Source of the DNA: Flemingiibacterium sp045635785
GTDB lineage: Bacteria; Bacillota; Clostridia; Oscillospirales; CAG-272
Assembly: GCA_045635785.1 (NCBI GenBank)
Contig: JAZTWJ010000085.1
Location: 1-7,926 of the forward strand
Reading direction: 5' to 3'
DNA length: 7,926 nucleotides
In this document: piece after piece, positions 1 through 6,582 of the stretch
How the letters are laid out: the number at the start of each line of letters is the position of its first letter
Numbering within the stretch: the stretch's first letter is position 1
The notes under the pieces: generated by a model
Told to the model about the DNA's origin: nothing
What the model saw: only the letters and a program-made list of their open reading frames with translations
The model's database searches: none
Program-made: the position numbers and the translations under genes

Positions 1-468
1 AGCCTTGAAGCCCACGATATAAAATTTGCGGTTCAAATAGACCACGGGAAGGGTCAGAAGAAACTGCAGAAAAGCAAAGCTCACCAGATTTTCGGTGCCG
101 TGAATCAAAGATGGCATAGGCAACCCAAGCATATGCCCCATGGAAACATACATGAGAACGGCAAGAAATCCCACAGACAAAAAAAGCCTGATTTTCATCG
201 CTGTCATTGCATTGCCGCTGTCCGATTTTGGCTTGCTTTCATCCTGCTTTTTTATATCTTCCAAAGGAGTTGCCGTAAAACCTGCTTTTGCCACCTTTTC
301 GCAAATTTTACCTCGAATTTCGGGCGTATCATCCGCCTCCACGGTGAGCGTTTTTGCCAGCAGATTGACATTCGCCTCGCGCACACCTTCGATTTTGCGC
401 GTGACGCGCTCCACCGAAGCAGAGCATGCCGCACAGCTCATGCCCTCTACGTTGAATTTTATCTTCAT
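1..468 (-). CDS. copA: Copper-translocating P-type ATPase, N-terminal part (cut by window edge)
   Basis: The first 156 codons of a heavy-metal P1B ATPase are visible, and the frame stays open to base 1. Residues 1-67 form a heavy-metal-associated (HMA) domain with the metal-binding motif GMSCAAC at residues 9-15. A polar linker with several Lys and Asp residues follows at about 70-88. Two hydrophobic segments then appear (about 91-113 and 128-146), separated by the stretch SMGHMLGLPMP, which is typical of CopA/CopB-type enzymes from Clostridia. Such proteins export Cu(I) across the cytoplasmic membrane using ATP; the phosphorylation and ATP-binding domains would lie outside the window. The ATG overlaps the stop of the preceding gtrA gene as ATGA, so translation is probably coupled. 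I see no copper-responsive operator nearby. CopA is the best guess, but the metal is inferred from the family. Confidence 0.93.
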   Translation of the reverse strand, partial: MKIKFNVEGMSCAACSASVERVTRKIEGVREANVNLLAKTLTVEADDTPEIRGKICEKVAKAGFTATPLEDIKKQDESKPKSDSGNAMTAMKIRLFLSVGFLAVLMYVSMGHMLGLPMPSLIHGTENLVSFAFLQFLLTLPVVYLNRKFYIVGFKA

Positions 469-887
469 TTGTCTGCTTTCTTTCTGAAGATCAGCAATTT
501 GGATGCAATATAATTGAGAATGACGGTAAGTATTGCGACCGGAATTTTTGCGATGCCCTCGCCAACGGTCAACACGTCCACGAGAAGCCAAAGCAGCGCC
601 GTTTCGATCACGCCGGATGCGATTCGCACGCTGACAAATTGACCGATCTGCCTAAGAAGCGCCTTGAGGGAGTTATCGCGATCCTCAAAAACAAATACCT
701 TATTAACGACAAAGGCAAATGCCACCGCAACCGCCCAGGAAATCACCTGCGCCGCAAGGTAATGCATCCCCGCGAACAACAATGCATAATAGCTGACAAA
801 GCTGACCACCGTTGTCAGCCCGCCAAAAATAATATAGAGGATGATTTCTTTGTATTTGTTATATAGATTTTTGATTTTCTGCATCAT
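465..887 (-). CDS. GtrA-family four-helix membrane protein
   Basis: A 140-residue protein with four predicted membrane helices at about 14-37, 42-64, 78-103 and 108-130, the architecture of the GtrA family. Its two halves end in related motifs, NKVFVF and NYIASKLLIF, which is characteristic of this family. GtrA proteins are thought to move or position polyprenyl-phosphate-linked sugars for cell-surface glycosylation, but the substrate here is unknown. The start was set at the first of two adjacent ATG codons (885-887) because a GAGGAG ribosome binding site lies 10 nt upstream; the longer GTG start at 920 would overlap the previous gene more and has no good site. It overlaps the end of the upstream TOPRIM gene by about 29 bp and overlaps copA as ATGA. 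No glycosyltransferase gene is adjacent in the window, which is atypical. Confidence 0.88.
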   Translation of the reverse strand: MMQKIKNLYNKYKEIILYIIFGGLTTVVSFVSYYALLFAGMHYLAAQVISWAVAVAFAFVVNKVFVFEDRDNSLKALLRQIGQFVSVRIASGVIETALLWLLVDVLTVGEGIAKIPVAILTVILNYIASKLLIFRKKADK

Positions 888-1467
888 TTTTAATGAACTC
901 CTCGTATTGTTCGCGCTCACCGAGCATATTCACCGCCGTAAGCAGCGCATTTGCCGACATATTATCCGGCAGATTCAAATATTTGCACAGTCTTGCCCGA
1001 CGCTCCGCCGAGTCGCTTCCTCCCGAAAGCCCCGCCGCAAAAAAGTCTGCTTTTGTAAGCTCTGCGGCGCTGTTTGGCGGCTCACATTCGCCAGAAAAGG
1101 GGGAAAGGATTCTTCTGAGAAGCTCCGCCTCCATGCCCTCCACACCAAGCGTTCCCGCCTTGGAAGGCATTTTTTTGCGTTTCTCCTTGCCCTCGATTTG
1201 GGGGATATAGAGGTGAAATATCTTTTCCTTTTTTAAGATGGAGTTGAAATAATTGCGTATGACCAGCCCCGCACCATCCGAATCGGTCAGAACAATGATG
1301 CCACGCGGCTCCGCCAGTCGGCGGATGAGCGCCGCCTTTTCATCGGATCTGAATACGCCAAATCCGTCGGTGACGATGATCTGTGCATCGGCAACAGAGG
1401 CGATTTTAATTTTGTCATACTTCCCTTCCACCGCAATGGGGATGTCGATCTTCAGCTTTGGTGTCAT
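859..1467 (-). CDS. TOPRIM/DUF4093 protein, RNase M5-related
   Basis: A 202-residue protein with an N-terminal TOPRIM nuclease fold. The conserved glutamate is in VEGKYD (E14) and the paired acidic residues are in TDSDGAG (D62, D64). A basic stretch (EGKEKRKK, residues 92-99) follows, then the signature GTLGVEGME at 105-113, which matches the region joining TOPRIM to DUF4093 in RNase M5. Bacillus RNase M5 (rnmV) cuts the 5S rRNA precursor; this protein belongs to the same superfamily, but it is a Clostridia-type variant and is not next to ksgA, so 5S maturation is inferred only. It could be a paralogue with another RNA target. The ATG overlaps the holA stop as ATGA, indicating coupled translation with holA. 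Confidence 0.85.
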   Translation of the reverse strand: MTPKLKIDIPIAVEGKYDKIKIASVADAQIIVTDGFGVFRSDEKAALIRRLAEPRGIIVLTDSDGAGLVIRNYFNSILKKEKIFHLYIPQIEGKEKRKKMPSKAGTLGVEGMEAELLRRILSPFSGECEPPNSAAELTKADFFAAGLSGGSDSAERRARLCKYLNLPDNMSANALLTAVNMLGEREQYEEFIKNDAENQKSI

Positions 1468-2552
1468 GAAAATACTTTCCTTTTTCGAAATAACGCCGCC
1501 TGCACGATGAGGCGCTCCAGCAGAATATATTCATCGATCGGCGCGGATTTGAGCATCTCATCCGTGCGCGCGCAAAGCGAAATGATCTCCTCCAGCGCCT
1601 GCTTTTCGCAGGATTTCGCCTTTTGCATCCGAAGCTTTGCCACATAAGGGTGCAGTCCGAACCGTTTCGCCGCATCGTCCGATGAAACGCCCGCTTCGCT
1701 TGCCAGCTTCAAGCCGTAAAGATCCGTATAAATCTTCGTAATGCTCGCAAGTATCACGGGAACAGGCTCATTTTTCAACCGCATATCGCCCAAAACATAG
1801 AACGCCTTTTCGTTGTTCATATCAAGGATGGCATCCGCAAATTCAAATGCGCCGATCTCCTTGTTGCGAGAGCAAACAAGGTCAATGTCCACGCGCTGCA
1901 GCTTGTCCCGCTCCTTGAAATGATAATAGGCGCACAGCTTCTCGATCTCGCCCGACAGCGCGGTCATGTCATGCCCAACCGTGTCGATCAGATGCTGGCA
2001 TTCGGGCGGCTCGGCAACGATCTTCTCATTGGTAAAATGCTTTTGTACCCATAAAAGCAGGCGCGGCGTGGGCTCATGTGCAAATTCAACGGGCGTGGTA
2101 TATTTCGAAAACAGCTTCATCAGCGGCGAGGGAGATTTCGGCTCACCCGCGTCGAAATTTTCAGGCGTGGTATAAACGATCAGCAGCGTATCCTCGCTCT
2201 CCGCCGCCTTTTTGAGAGCCGTTTCCAAGCCCTCTGTATCCTCTTTTTTGCGAAATTCCGCAAATGGGATCTCATACAGCTCCACTAATTTCAGCTCCGC
2301 CATCATGGGCATTGCCACCATCGCGGCATAAAAAGCATCCGCCGAATAATTGTCATGGGTAAAGACAAAATGATTGAAGGCGGCAAGCGTTTCATCCGCG
2401 CAAATCTTTTCGCGAATATCCGTGAGTGTGCGATGCTTCATATAATTTTCATCGCCGTAAAAAAGGTATGCGCCCGCCTTTGGACGTTTGAACTCCGCGC
2501 GGAACTGCGCCCCGGTCATGGGCTTTGCGGAGGAAGATGCAGCCCTCGCCAT
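1464..2552 (-). CDS. holA: DNA polymerase III delta subunit
   Basis: A 362-residue protein matching the delta subunit of the clamp loader, which opens the beta sliding clamp and loads it on primed DNA. The N-terminal AAA-like domain begins with AYLFYGDENYMKH (about 28-40), the typical HolA opening (a degenerate nucleotide-binding region). It continues through TLLIVYTTPENFD. A helical central part carries LIDTVGHDMTALSGEIEKL, and the C-terminal collar domain contains AFEFADAILDMNNEKAFYVL and ends in a region rich in Leu and Glu (EYILLERLIVQAAL). Length is normal for the family (about 330-360). The start overlaps the DUF1934 stop as TGATG and no independent ribosome binding site is visible, so it is probably translated by re-initiation. 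The first 11 residues are Ala/Ser-rich; Met12 is a possible later start but lacks a better site. Confidence 0.94.
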   Translation of the reverse strand: MARAASSSAKPMTGAQFRAEFKRPKAGAYLFYGDENYMKHRTLTDIREKICADETLAAFNHFVFTHDNYSADAFYAAMVAMPMMAELKLVELYEIPFAEFRKKEDTEGLETALKKAAESEDTLLIVYTTPENFDAGEPKSPSPLMKLFSKYTTPVEFAHEPTPRLLLWVQKHFTNEKIVAEPPECQHLIDTVGHDMTALSGEIEKLCAYYHFKERDKLQRVDIDLVCSRNKEIGAFEFADAILDMNNEKAFYVLGDMRLKNEPVPVILASITKIYTDLYGLKLASEAGVSSDDAAKRFGLHPYVAKLRMQKAKSCEKQALEEIISLCARTDEMLKSAPIDEYILLERLIVQAALFRKRKVFS

Positions 2553-3034
2553 CAGCGCACGGTAACGTGCATCAGCACGCGCTCAACAAGGCTTCCGCGA
2601 AATTCAATACCGTAGCGGATCTTCAGTTCTCCGCCATCTTCGCCCAGGGTATTTTCAAGCTCCAGGGTTTCAATGACCAGCGTGAATTCCAAGGTTTCAG
2701 CCGTTTGGGTGGAGATGATGCGCTCGCCCTTTTCGAAGCAAAGCATGGCATTGACCGCACCGCTTCGGCTCATGGTCACAAGCTCGGGATTGCTTCTCTC
2801 AAAGGAAATGGAGGTCGTCGTGCCGACCATGCCGGTCAGCTCAGACTCCGCGTATTCTAATTCCACGCGCTCGTCTGTCGCCTTGAGCTGCCCCTCGTAA
2901 TCAATGTCAATGCGCTGTGCATGGACAGAGTCCATGTTTTCCGAGCAAAAGACATCCACCGTCTGCCCTGCGAAATATTCTTCGCTTGGCTGAAAATGGG
3001 CGGATTTTATGTTGATCATAACCGATTTTACCAT
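2552..3034 (-). CDS. DUF1934 (YwiB-like) beta-barrel protein
   Basis: A 160-residue protein of the DUF1934 family, a small calycin-like beta-barrel found in Firmicutes and related to Bacillus YwiB. The family signature is in the middle: a Tyr/Glu-rich strand (LEYAESELTGM), then GTTTSISFE, then VTMSRSGAV, and FEKGERI in the second half. No signal peptide or membrane segment is seen, so it is probably cytoplasmic. The molecular role is not known. The ATG at 3032-3034 follows a GAGGA site by 7 nt. It is the first gene of the operon and its stop overlaps the holA start, so it may simply help couple holA expression. Family identification is from pattern memory and is firm; function is unknown. Confidence 0.88.
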   Translation of the reverse strand: MVKSVMINIKSAHFQPSEEYFAGQTVDVFCSENMDSVHAQRIDIDYEGQLKATDERVELEYAESELTGMVGTTTSISFERSNPELVTMSRSGAVNAMLCFEKGERIISTQTAETLEFTLVIETLELENTLGEDGGELKIRYGIEFRGSLVERVLMHVTVR

Positions 3035-3091
3035 TTAACGATCCTCGTTTAGATATTTTCTTCCATAAATTATGTTTTTATATTTGATGTT

Positions 3092-3100
3092 ATTATATCA
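3092..3100 (-). promoter_or_regulatory. Extended -10 promoter of the DUF1934-holA operon
   Basis: Reading the minus strand, TGATATAAT is a perfect extended -10 element (TG, one base, TATAAT). It lies about 58 nt before the DUF1934 start codon, giving a leader of about 50 nt. The position 17 nt upstream reads CATACG, so there is no good -35 box, as expected when the TG extension carries recognition. This is the only convincing promoter for the five-gene minus-strand operon. Confidence 0.65.
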
Positions 3101-3127
3101 TTTTTGCAAGAACGCGTATGCTTTTAT

Positions 3128-3156
3128 TTGTAAATTTTTCATGACTTTCATAAAAT
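3128..3156 (+). promoter_or_regulatory. Possible sigma-A promoter for the 3245-3655 gene
   Basis: TTGTAA (3128-3133) and TAAAAT (3151-3156) are separated by exactly 17 nt, an acceptable vegetative promoter firing rightward near 3163. It overlaps the sigma-G-like candidate described separately, so only one of the two may be real, or both may be used at different stages. Confidence 0.4.
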
Positions 3157-3176
3157 CCATTTCAGGCTTCATACTA
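3148..3176 (+). promoter_or_regulatory. Possible sigma-G (forespore) promoter
   Basis: CATACTA at 3170-3176 matches the sigma-G -10 consensus CATWHTA at every position. Seventeen bases upstream, TCATA (3148-3152) matches four of five positions of the -35 consensus GHATR. Transcription would start near 3183, just before an AAGGTGG sequence. The consensus is from Bacillus subtilis and the assignment is inference. It fits the SleB-like character of the gene downstream. Confidence 0.4.
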
Positions 3177-3244
3177 ATAGCATTCTCAAGGTGGAATGAA
3201 AATCAGAATGGAAAGGCTTTGCGTTGCAAAGATATGGGAATTTT

Positions 3245-3655
3245 ATGAATGCAGGTATCATTTTTGAAAACGAACAGCCGCCGATGGCGGCAGAGCTTAC
3301 GGAAGCATTGAAAGAGATGGGACTCCTTCACACCGCATCGGAGGCTCTTACGGATGAAGCGCTGGAAGCGCTGAATGCTTATCGGATCGCAAATGCGCTC
3401 CCGGAGTTGGATTTTGCCGATCCCATAGCCTTGCGTTCCTTGGGTATTGCATGCAGCGGAGACGAGATCCTCACGTTGGCACGCTATGCAGAGGCGCATG
3501 CAGACACGGAAATCGGGAAATTCGACGTATGCCGCGATGTTTTGGAGGCATGCAAAGCCCACGGGCTGACCGTTTATGAATACACGAAAATGTCAGATAC
3601 CGCCAAGGTTTCTCCCGAATCCGTCACCGCCGCGCTTTTGGCATTTTTATATTAG
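3245..3655 (+). CDS. Small hypothetical protein resembling a peptidoglycan-binding domain plus a shortened SleB-like segment
   Basis: A 136-residue soluble, acidic protein. I do not recognise it as a named family. Residues about 16-68 (LTEALKEMGLL ... LTDEALEALNAYRIANALPELDF ... LRSLGI) follow the pattern of the PG_binding_1 fold: a Leu-rich helix, then an A...Y/F...N.LP segment, then a final L..LGI. Residues 72-100 (DEILTLARYAEAHAD...GKFDV) resemble the opening of the SleB cortex hydrolase domain (D.Y.LARLI.AEARGE...GQVAV), but the rest of that catalytic domain is missing and the gene ends soon after. No signal peptide is visible. The ATG at 3245 has only a weak GGGA site; a TTG at 3224 preceded by GGAAAGG at 7 nt is an alternative (143 residues). 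It is the only non-tRNA gene on the plus strand and is monocistronic. Coding status is moderately sure; the domain reading is a hypothesis. Confidence 0.7.
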   Translation: MNAGIIFENEQPPMAAELTEALKEMGLLHTASEALTDEALEALNAYRIANALPELDFADPIALRSLGIACSGDEILTLARYAEAHADTEIGKFDVCRDVLEACKAHGLTVYEYTKMSDTAKVSPESVTAALLAFLY

Positions 3656-3690
3656 AGATCGCGGGTCTTGCCGTAATACCAGCTTATTGG

Positions 3691-5865
3691 CTATATCAGC
3701 TCAAACTCCGCGCGTCTGCTTGCAATGTCGCAGGAAACGATGCGGATACGCACCTGCTGTCCCAGCGAATACACGATGCCGCCGCCGATCAACTGCTTGC
3801 GCGCATCGTCATATTCGAACCATCCGGGCAAGGTATTGATGGGGACAAGTCCCTCGCAGGTATCCGCCAGCTCCACGAACATGCCAAAGGAGGTAACGGA
3901 GGAGATGATCCCGTCCGATTCTTCGCCGATTCTTTTCGATAAATACAGCGTTTTGTAAAGGTCCTCGATGTCTCGCTCCGCATTCTGCGCGCGAAGCTCC
4001 GTCGCGCTGGATTGCTCCGCCGCATCGCGTGCGAAGCTTTCGTAGCGCGGCAGTGCATTTTCGTCAATCTCACCGTGCAACGCCGCTTTGATGATGCGGT
4101 GCACCGCCAGATCGGGATAACGGCGAATGGGCGAGGTAAAATGGCAGTAAAGCGCGCATCCAAGCCCAAAATGCGGCGCGGAAGCAGCGCTGTAGCGCGC
4201 CTTCATCAGCGAGCGAAGCATCACGGGTGTCAACACCCTCGAAAGCCCCTTCTCCGTCGCCTCCTCATAGACCGCCGCATATGCGGACGGCAACAGCTTT
4301 CGCCGCTTGAGTGGGCGCATATCAAGCCCCAAATTGTGCACAAAGGTGATAAACGGCTCCACCTTTTCGGGGGATGGCTCCTCGTGTGTGCGATATATGC
4401 ACGGCAGAGACATGGATGTGAGCCATTCCGCCGCCGCCTCATTCGCCGCCAGCATGAACTGCTCGATCAGCCGTTCTGATATCCCCCGTTCACGGGGCAC
4501 GATCTCGGTGGGGATCCCGTCATCGCCAAGCAAAATCATCGCTTCGGCGGTTTCAAGCTCCAGTGAACCTCTTGCGCGGGATTTTTCAAGCAGCTTTTCG
4601 TAAAGCTCCACCATCAGCGGCAGAGTTTCGGGGAAAAGGAACGCATATTTTTCGTAATATGCCGACGCTTCGCCCTGCGCCAGCACATCGTTTACCTCGG
4701 AATATACGCCGCGCACCTTCGAGGAGATCACGCTCTCGCAGAACTGCACCTCCGAAATTGCACCGCTTTTGTCCAGATGGAGCATCGCGGAAAGCGCGTA
4801 TTTGTCTGAATCCCGATTCAGCGAGCAGACGCCGTTGGATAGCTCCTCGGGTAGCATGGGAACCACCTTATCGGTAAAATAGATCGACGTTCCGCGGGCA
4901 TACGCTTCCCGATCCAGCGCGGAGTTTGCCTTTACATAGTGGGAAACATCCGCAATATGCACGCCGAGCAGATAGCCTTCGCCTTCTCTCGTCAGCGAAA
5001 TGGCATCGTCAAAATCCTTCGCATCCGCGCCGTCGATGGTGAATATTGTCAGATCGCGCAGATCCGTGCGCCCCTCCGTGGAGATCTCGCTTTTGATCGC
5101 CCGCGCTTCCAAAAGTGTATCCTCGTCAAATCGCTGTTTGATGCCATCGGCATGAAGCACCGCTTGATAATTTGCGCCAAGCGATCCGCTATCGCCGAAA
5201 ATGCGTGAAATACGCCCCTTTGCATACTGTTTGCCATCAGAATTTGCGGGGGGATATTTTGTGATCTTGACTAAAACCTTGTCGCCATCCCGCGCGCCGT
5301 TCGCCTGCGCAGGAAGCACCTCCACGCGGAAGGTATATTTGGGATCATCCGGTTTTACAAAAAACTGCGAAGCAGTTTTCCGTCTGACTTTTTTTCCTTT
5401 TTTGTTTTTTGTCGGCGCAGAATTCCGCACCTCTCGCATGGTGCCCACCACTTCGGTAACGGCGCGCTCCAAAACACGGACGACCTCCGCTTCTTTACCC
5501 GTTTCGCCTTTGATGAGACGCACCTGAACGCGATCACCGTGCATCGCACCGTGGGAATGCTCACGGGAAATGAACAGATCCGACGCGCCATCCTGCACAA
5601 AGAAGCCAAAGCCTCGCGTTGTGGCACTGTACAGACCGGAAAAAAGCCCCGAATCCTTCGCCAAAACAAGCTTTCCGCGACCGGTTTCGCAAATTTCACA
5701 GCAACGGATCAGCTCGTCCACAGCTTCTGCAAACAGATCATACTGCGGCGCTTCTATGCCAAGCACAGCAGTTATACCGCGCATATCCATCGGTATATAA
5801 TATTCACTGCCGATAAAATCGCGTACCTCGGCAATCATTTCTTCTAAAGTTTTGATTTCGCTCAT
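3691..5865 (-). CDS. rnr: Ribonuclease R (RNB/RNase II superfamily exoribonuclease)
   Basis: A 724-residue processive 3'-5' exoribonuclease that degrades structured RNA in the cytoplasm. Domains in order: an N-terminal winged-helix-like region (about 1-70); a first cold-shock domain (about 75-120, with RGFGFFV); a second OB region (about 165-225) preceded by a basic cluster KNKKGKKVRRK at 153-163; the RNB catalytic domain (about 262-595); and a C-terminal S1 domain (about 648-724, SVTSFGMFVEL). The catalytic acidic residues are present in IDGADAKDFDDAI, with D278, D284, D286 and D287 matching the metal-binding set of E. coli RNase R. The second signature HFTSPIRRYPDLAVHR is at 575-590. The protein ends right after S1, without the Lys-rich tail of the E. 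coli enzyme. GGAGG lies 4 nt before the ATG. It follows secG, a common order in Firmicutes; smpB, often next, is absent here. Confidence 0.97.
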   Translation of the reverse strand: MSEIKTLEEMIAEVRDFIGSEYYIPMDMRGITAVLGIEAPQYDLFAEAVDELIRCCEICETGRGKLVLAKDSGLFSGLYSATTRGFGFFVQDGASDLFISREHSHGAMHGDRVQVRLIKGETGKEAEVVRVLERAVTEVVGTMREVRNSAPTKNKKGKKVRRKTASQFFVKPDDPKYTFRVEVLPAQANGARDGDKVLVKITKYPPANSDGKQYAKGRISRIFGDSGSLGANYQAVLHADGIKQRFDEDTLLEARAIKSEISTEGRTDLRDLTIFTIDGADAKDFDDAISLTREGEGYLLGVHIADVSHYVKANSALDREAYARGTSIYFTDKVVPMLPEELSNGVCSLNRDSDKYALSAMLHLDKSGAISEVQFCESVISSKVRGVYSEVNDVLAQGEASAYYEKYAFLFPETLPLMVELYEKLLEKSRARGSLELETAEAMILLGDDGIPTEIVPRERGISERLIEQFMLAANEAAAEWLTSMSLPCIYRTHEEPSPEKVEPFITFVHNLGLDMRPLKRRKLLPSAYAAVYEEATEKGLSRVLTPVMLRSLMKARYSAASAPHFGLGCALYCHFTSPIRRYPDLAVHRIIKAALHGEIDENALPRYESFARDAAEQSSATELRAQNAERDIEDLYKTLYLSKRIGEESDGIISSVTSFGMFVELADTCEGLVPINTLPGWFEYDDARKQLIGGGIVYSLGQQVRIRIVSCDIASRRAEFELI

Positions 5866-5873
5866 ATATCCTC

Positions 5874-5927
5874 CAAAAAAGTAAAAAGCCGTCTACGGCG
5901 CGAATGAACCGCGTCGCTCGACGGCTT
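5874..5927 (-). terminator. Intrinsic terminator between secG and rnr
   Basis: On the minus strand AAGCCGTC pairs perfectly with GACGGCTT (8 bp), enclosing a second GC-rich stem (GACGCG with CGCGCC, one G-U pair) and a short loop. The hairpin is followed by TTTTTACTTTTTT. This is a strong Rho-independent terminator for secG transcripts. Its final T run touches the GGAGG ribosome binding site of rnr, so any rnr mRNA made from the secG promoter must read through it. Confidence 0.8.
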
Positions 5928-5950
5928 GTACAAAAGCAAACATATTTTGT

Positions 5951-6316
5951 TTATGCAGCAGGAGTGGTTTCGCCAGCTTCTTCGGTTTCCTCAACATTGG
6001 AAGTAACCTCAGCCTCGTCGGTACCGTCAACGGTCTCAACGGTGGTGCCGGGAGTAACCGTATCAAGAATGGAGCCGAAGTCTGTATCATCCTGGAATAC
6101 ATACAAAAGCACAACGAGAACGCAGAAAACGATGGCAACAGCGCTGGTCACCTTTGAAAGAATGCGGTCGATGGTGCTGCCCTTGGTCTTGCCAAAGAAG
6201 GTTTCCGCACCGCCGGTGATTGCGCCCACATTGTGTGCTTTGCCGTTCTGCATCAGAACGGATACGATGAGAAATACTGCTGCGATAAGAAGAATAATTC
6301 CAATTACGATTTCCAT
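5951..6316 (-). CDS. secG: Preprotein translocase subunit SecG with acidic C-terminal tail
   Basis: A 121-residue membrane protein of the SecYEG channel, which helps move precursor proteins through the cytoplasmic membrane. Two membrane segments are seen, at about 2-22 and 54-75. Between them lies the SecG signature: SVLMQNGKAHNVGAITGGAETFFGKTKG (split here by description: VLMQ at 20-23, GAITGG at 31-36, FFGKTKG at 40-46). Ordinary SecG proteins end soon after the second helix at about 75-80 residues; here a tail of about 46 residues (76-121) rich in Thr, Glu and Asp and without a single Lys or Arg is added. GGAGG lies 9 nt before the ATG. A strong promoter lies upstream and a terminator directly downstream, so it is mostly a single-gene transcript with possible read-through into rnr. 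Confidence 0.94.
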   Translation of the reverse strand: MEIVIGIILLIAAVFLIVSVLMQNGKAHNVGAITGGAETFFGKTKGSTIDRILSKVTSAVAIVFCVLVVLLYVFQDDTDFGSILDTVTPGTTVETVDGTDEAEVTSNVEETEEAGETTPAA

Positions 6317-6357
6317 AAAAATTTGCCTCCAAGAATTTCATAACATCAGATAAAGTC

Positions 6358-6386
6358 ATTATAACACAAAACAAAAACAATTGCAA
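6358..6386 (-). promoter_or_regulatory. secG promoter
   Basis: On the minus strand TTGCAA (6381-6386) and TATAAT (6358-6363) are separated by exactly 17 nt, with a TG extension before the -10 (TGTTATAAT). Transcription should start near 6351, giving a leader of about 35 nt that carries the GGAGG site of secG. It diverges from the tRNA promoter. Confidence 0.8.
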
Positions 6387-6390
6387 TAGG

Positions 6391-6431
6391 TTTTTGAAAA
6401 TTTCCTGATTATTTTTATTATTTTTCAAAAA
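6391..6431. repeat. Perfect 10-bp inverted repeat between the divergent secG and tRNA promoters
   Basis: TTTTTGAAAA at 6391-6400 is the exact inverse of TTTTCAAAAA at 6422-6431, with a 21-nt AT-rich spacer. Each arm ends 4 nt from a -35 box: secG on the left (6381-6386) and tRNA on the right (6436-6441). It may be a pair of UP-element-like A/T tracts for RNA polymerase alpha subunits, or a regulator site; composition alone could also produce it. Confidence 0.6.
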
Positions 6432-6435
6432 GCAC

Positions 6436-6464
6436 TTGACAAGAGTATCGCTTTATGATAAAAT
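6436..6464 (+). promoter_or_regulatory. Promoter of the serine tRNA genes
   Basis: A consensus TTGACA (6436-6441) lies exactly 17 nt before TAAAAT (6459-6464), which has a TG extension (TGATAAAAT). The expected start is near 6471, about 20 nt before the first tRNA. AT-rich A tracts lie just upstream of the -35, as in many strong stable-RNA promoters. Confidence 0.85.
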
Positions 6465-6491
6465 AATTATGTTGTAGCGAAGCACGCATAC

Positions 6492-6582
6492 GGAGAGATG
6501 TCCGAGCGGTTTAAGGAGCTGGTCTTGAAAACCAGTGATTCTCGTGAGGGAACCGTGGGTTCGAATCCCACTCTCTCCGCCA
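6492..6582 (+). tRNA. tRNA-Ser (anticodon UGA)
   Basis: A 91-nt serine tRNA. The acceptor stem GGAGAGA pairs with TCTCTCC, followed by discriminator G and an encoded CCA. The anticodon stem CTGGT/ACCAG encloses the loop CTTGAAA, giving anticodon TGA, which reads UCA-type serine codons. A long variable arm (TCTCGTGAGG region) and the T arm GTGGGTTCGAATCCCAC confirm class II serine identity. Confidence 0.97.

Noticed and set aside
888..920. Longer gtrA reading frame from a GTG at 918-920
   Set aside because: The ATG at 885-887 has a GAGGAG site 10 nt upstream and begins with a normal GtrA N-terminus; the extra residues overlap the TOPRIM gene and look unrelated.
3670..3691. Weak hairpin (GCC...AATA / TATT...GGC) between the convergent ends of the 3245-3655 gene and rnr
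   Set aside because: The stem is short and interrupted and no T run follows on either strand, so I do not call a terminator.
4012..4479. Plus-strand open frame of 155 codons opposite rnr
   Set aside because: It lies wholly inside the confidently identified rnr gene, is Arg/His-rich in a way typical of antisense of GC-rich coding DNA, and has no convincing ribosome binding site. Other frames inside rnr, holA and the operon genes were dropped for the same reason.
5930..5950. Short dyad ACAAAA/TTTTGT right behind the secG stop
   Set aside because: Six A/T-rich base pairs without a T run; probably chance next to the strong terminator.
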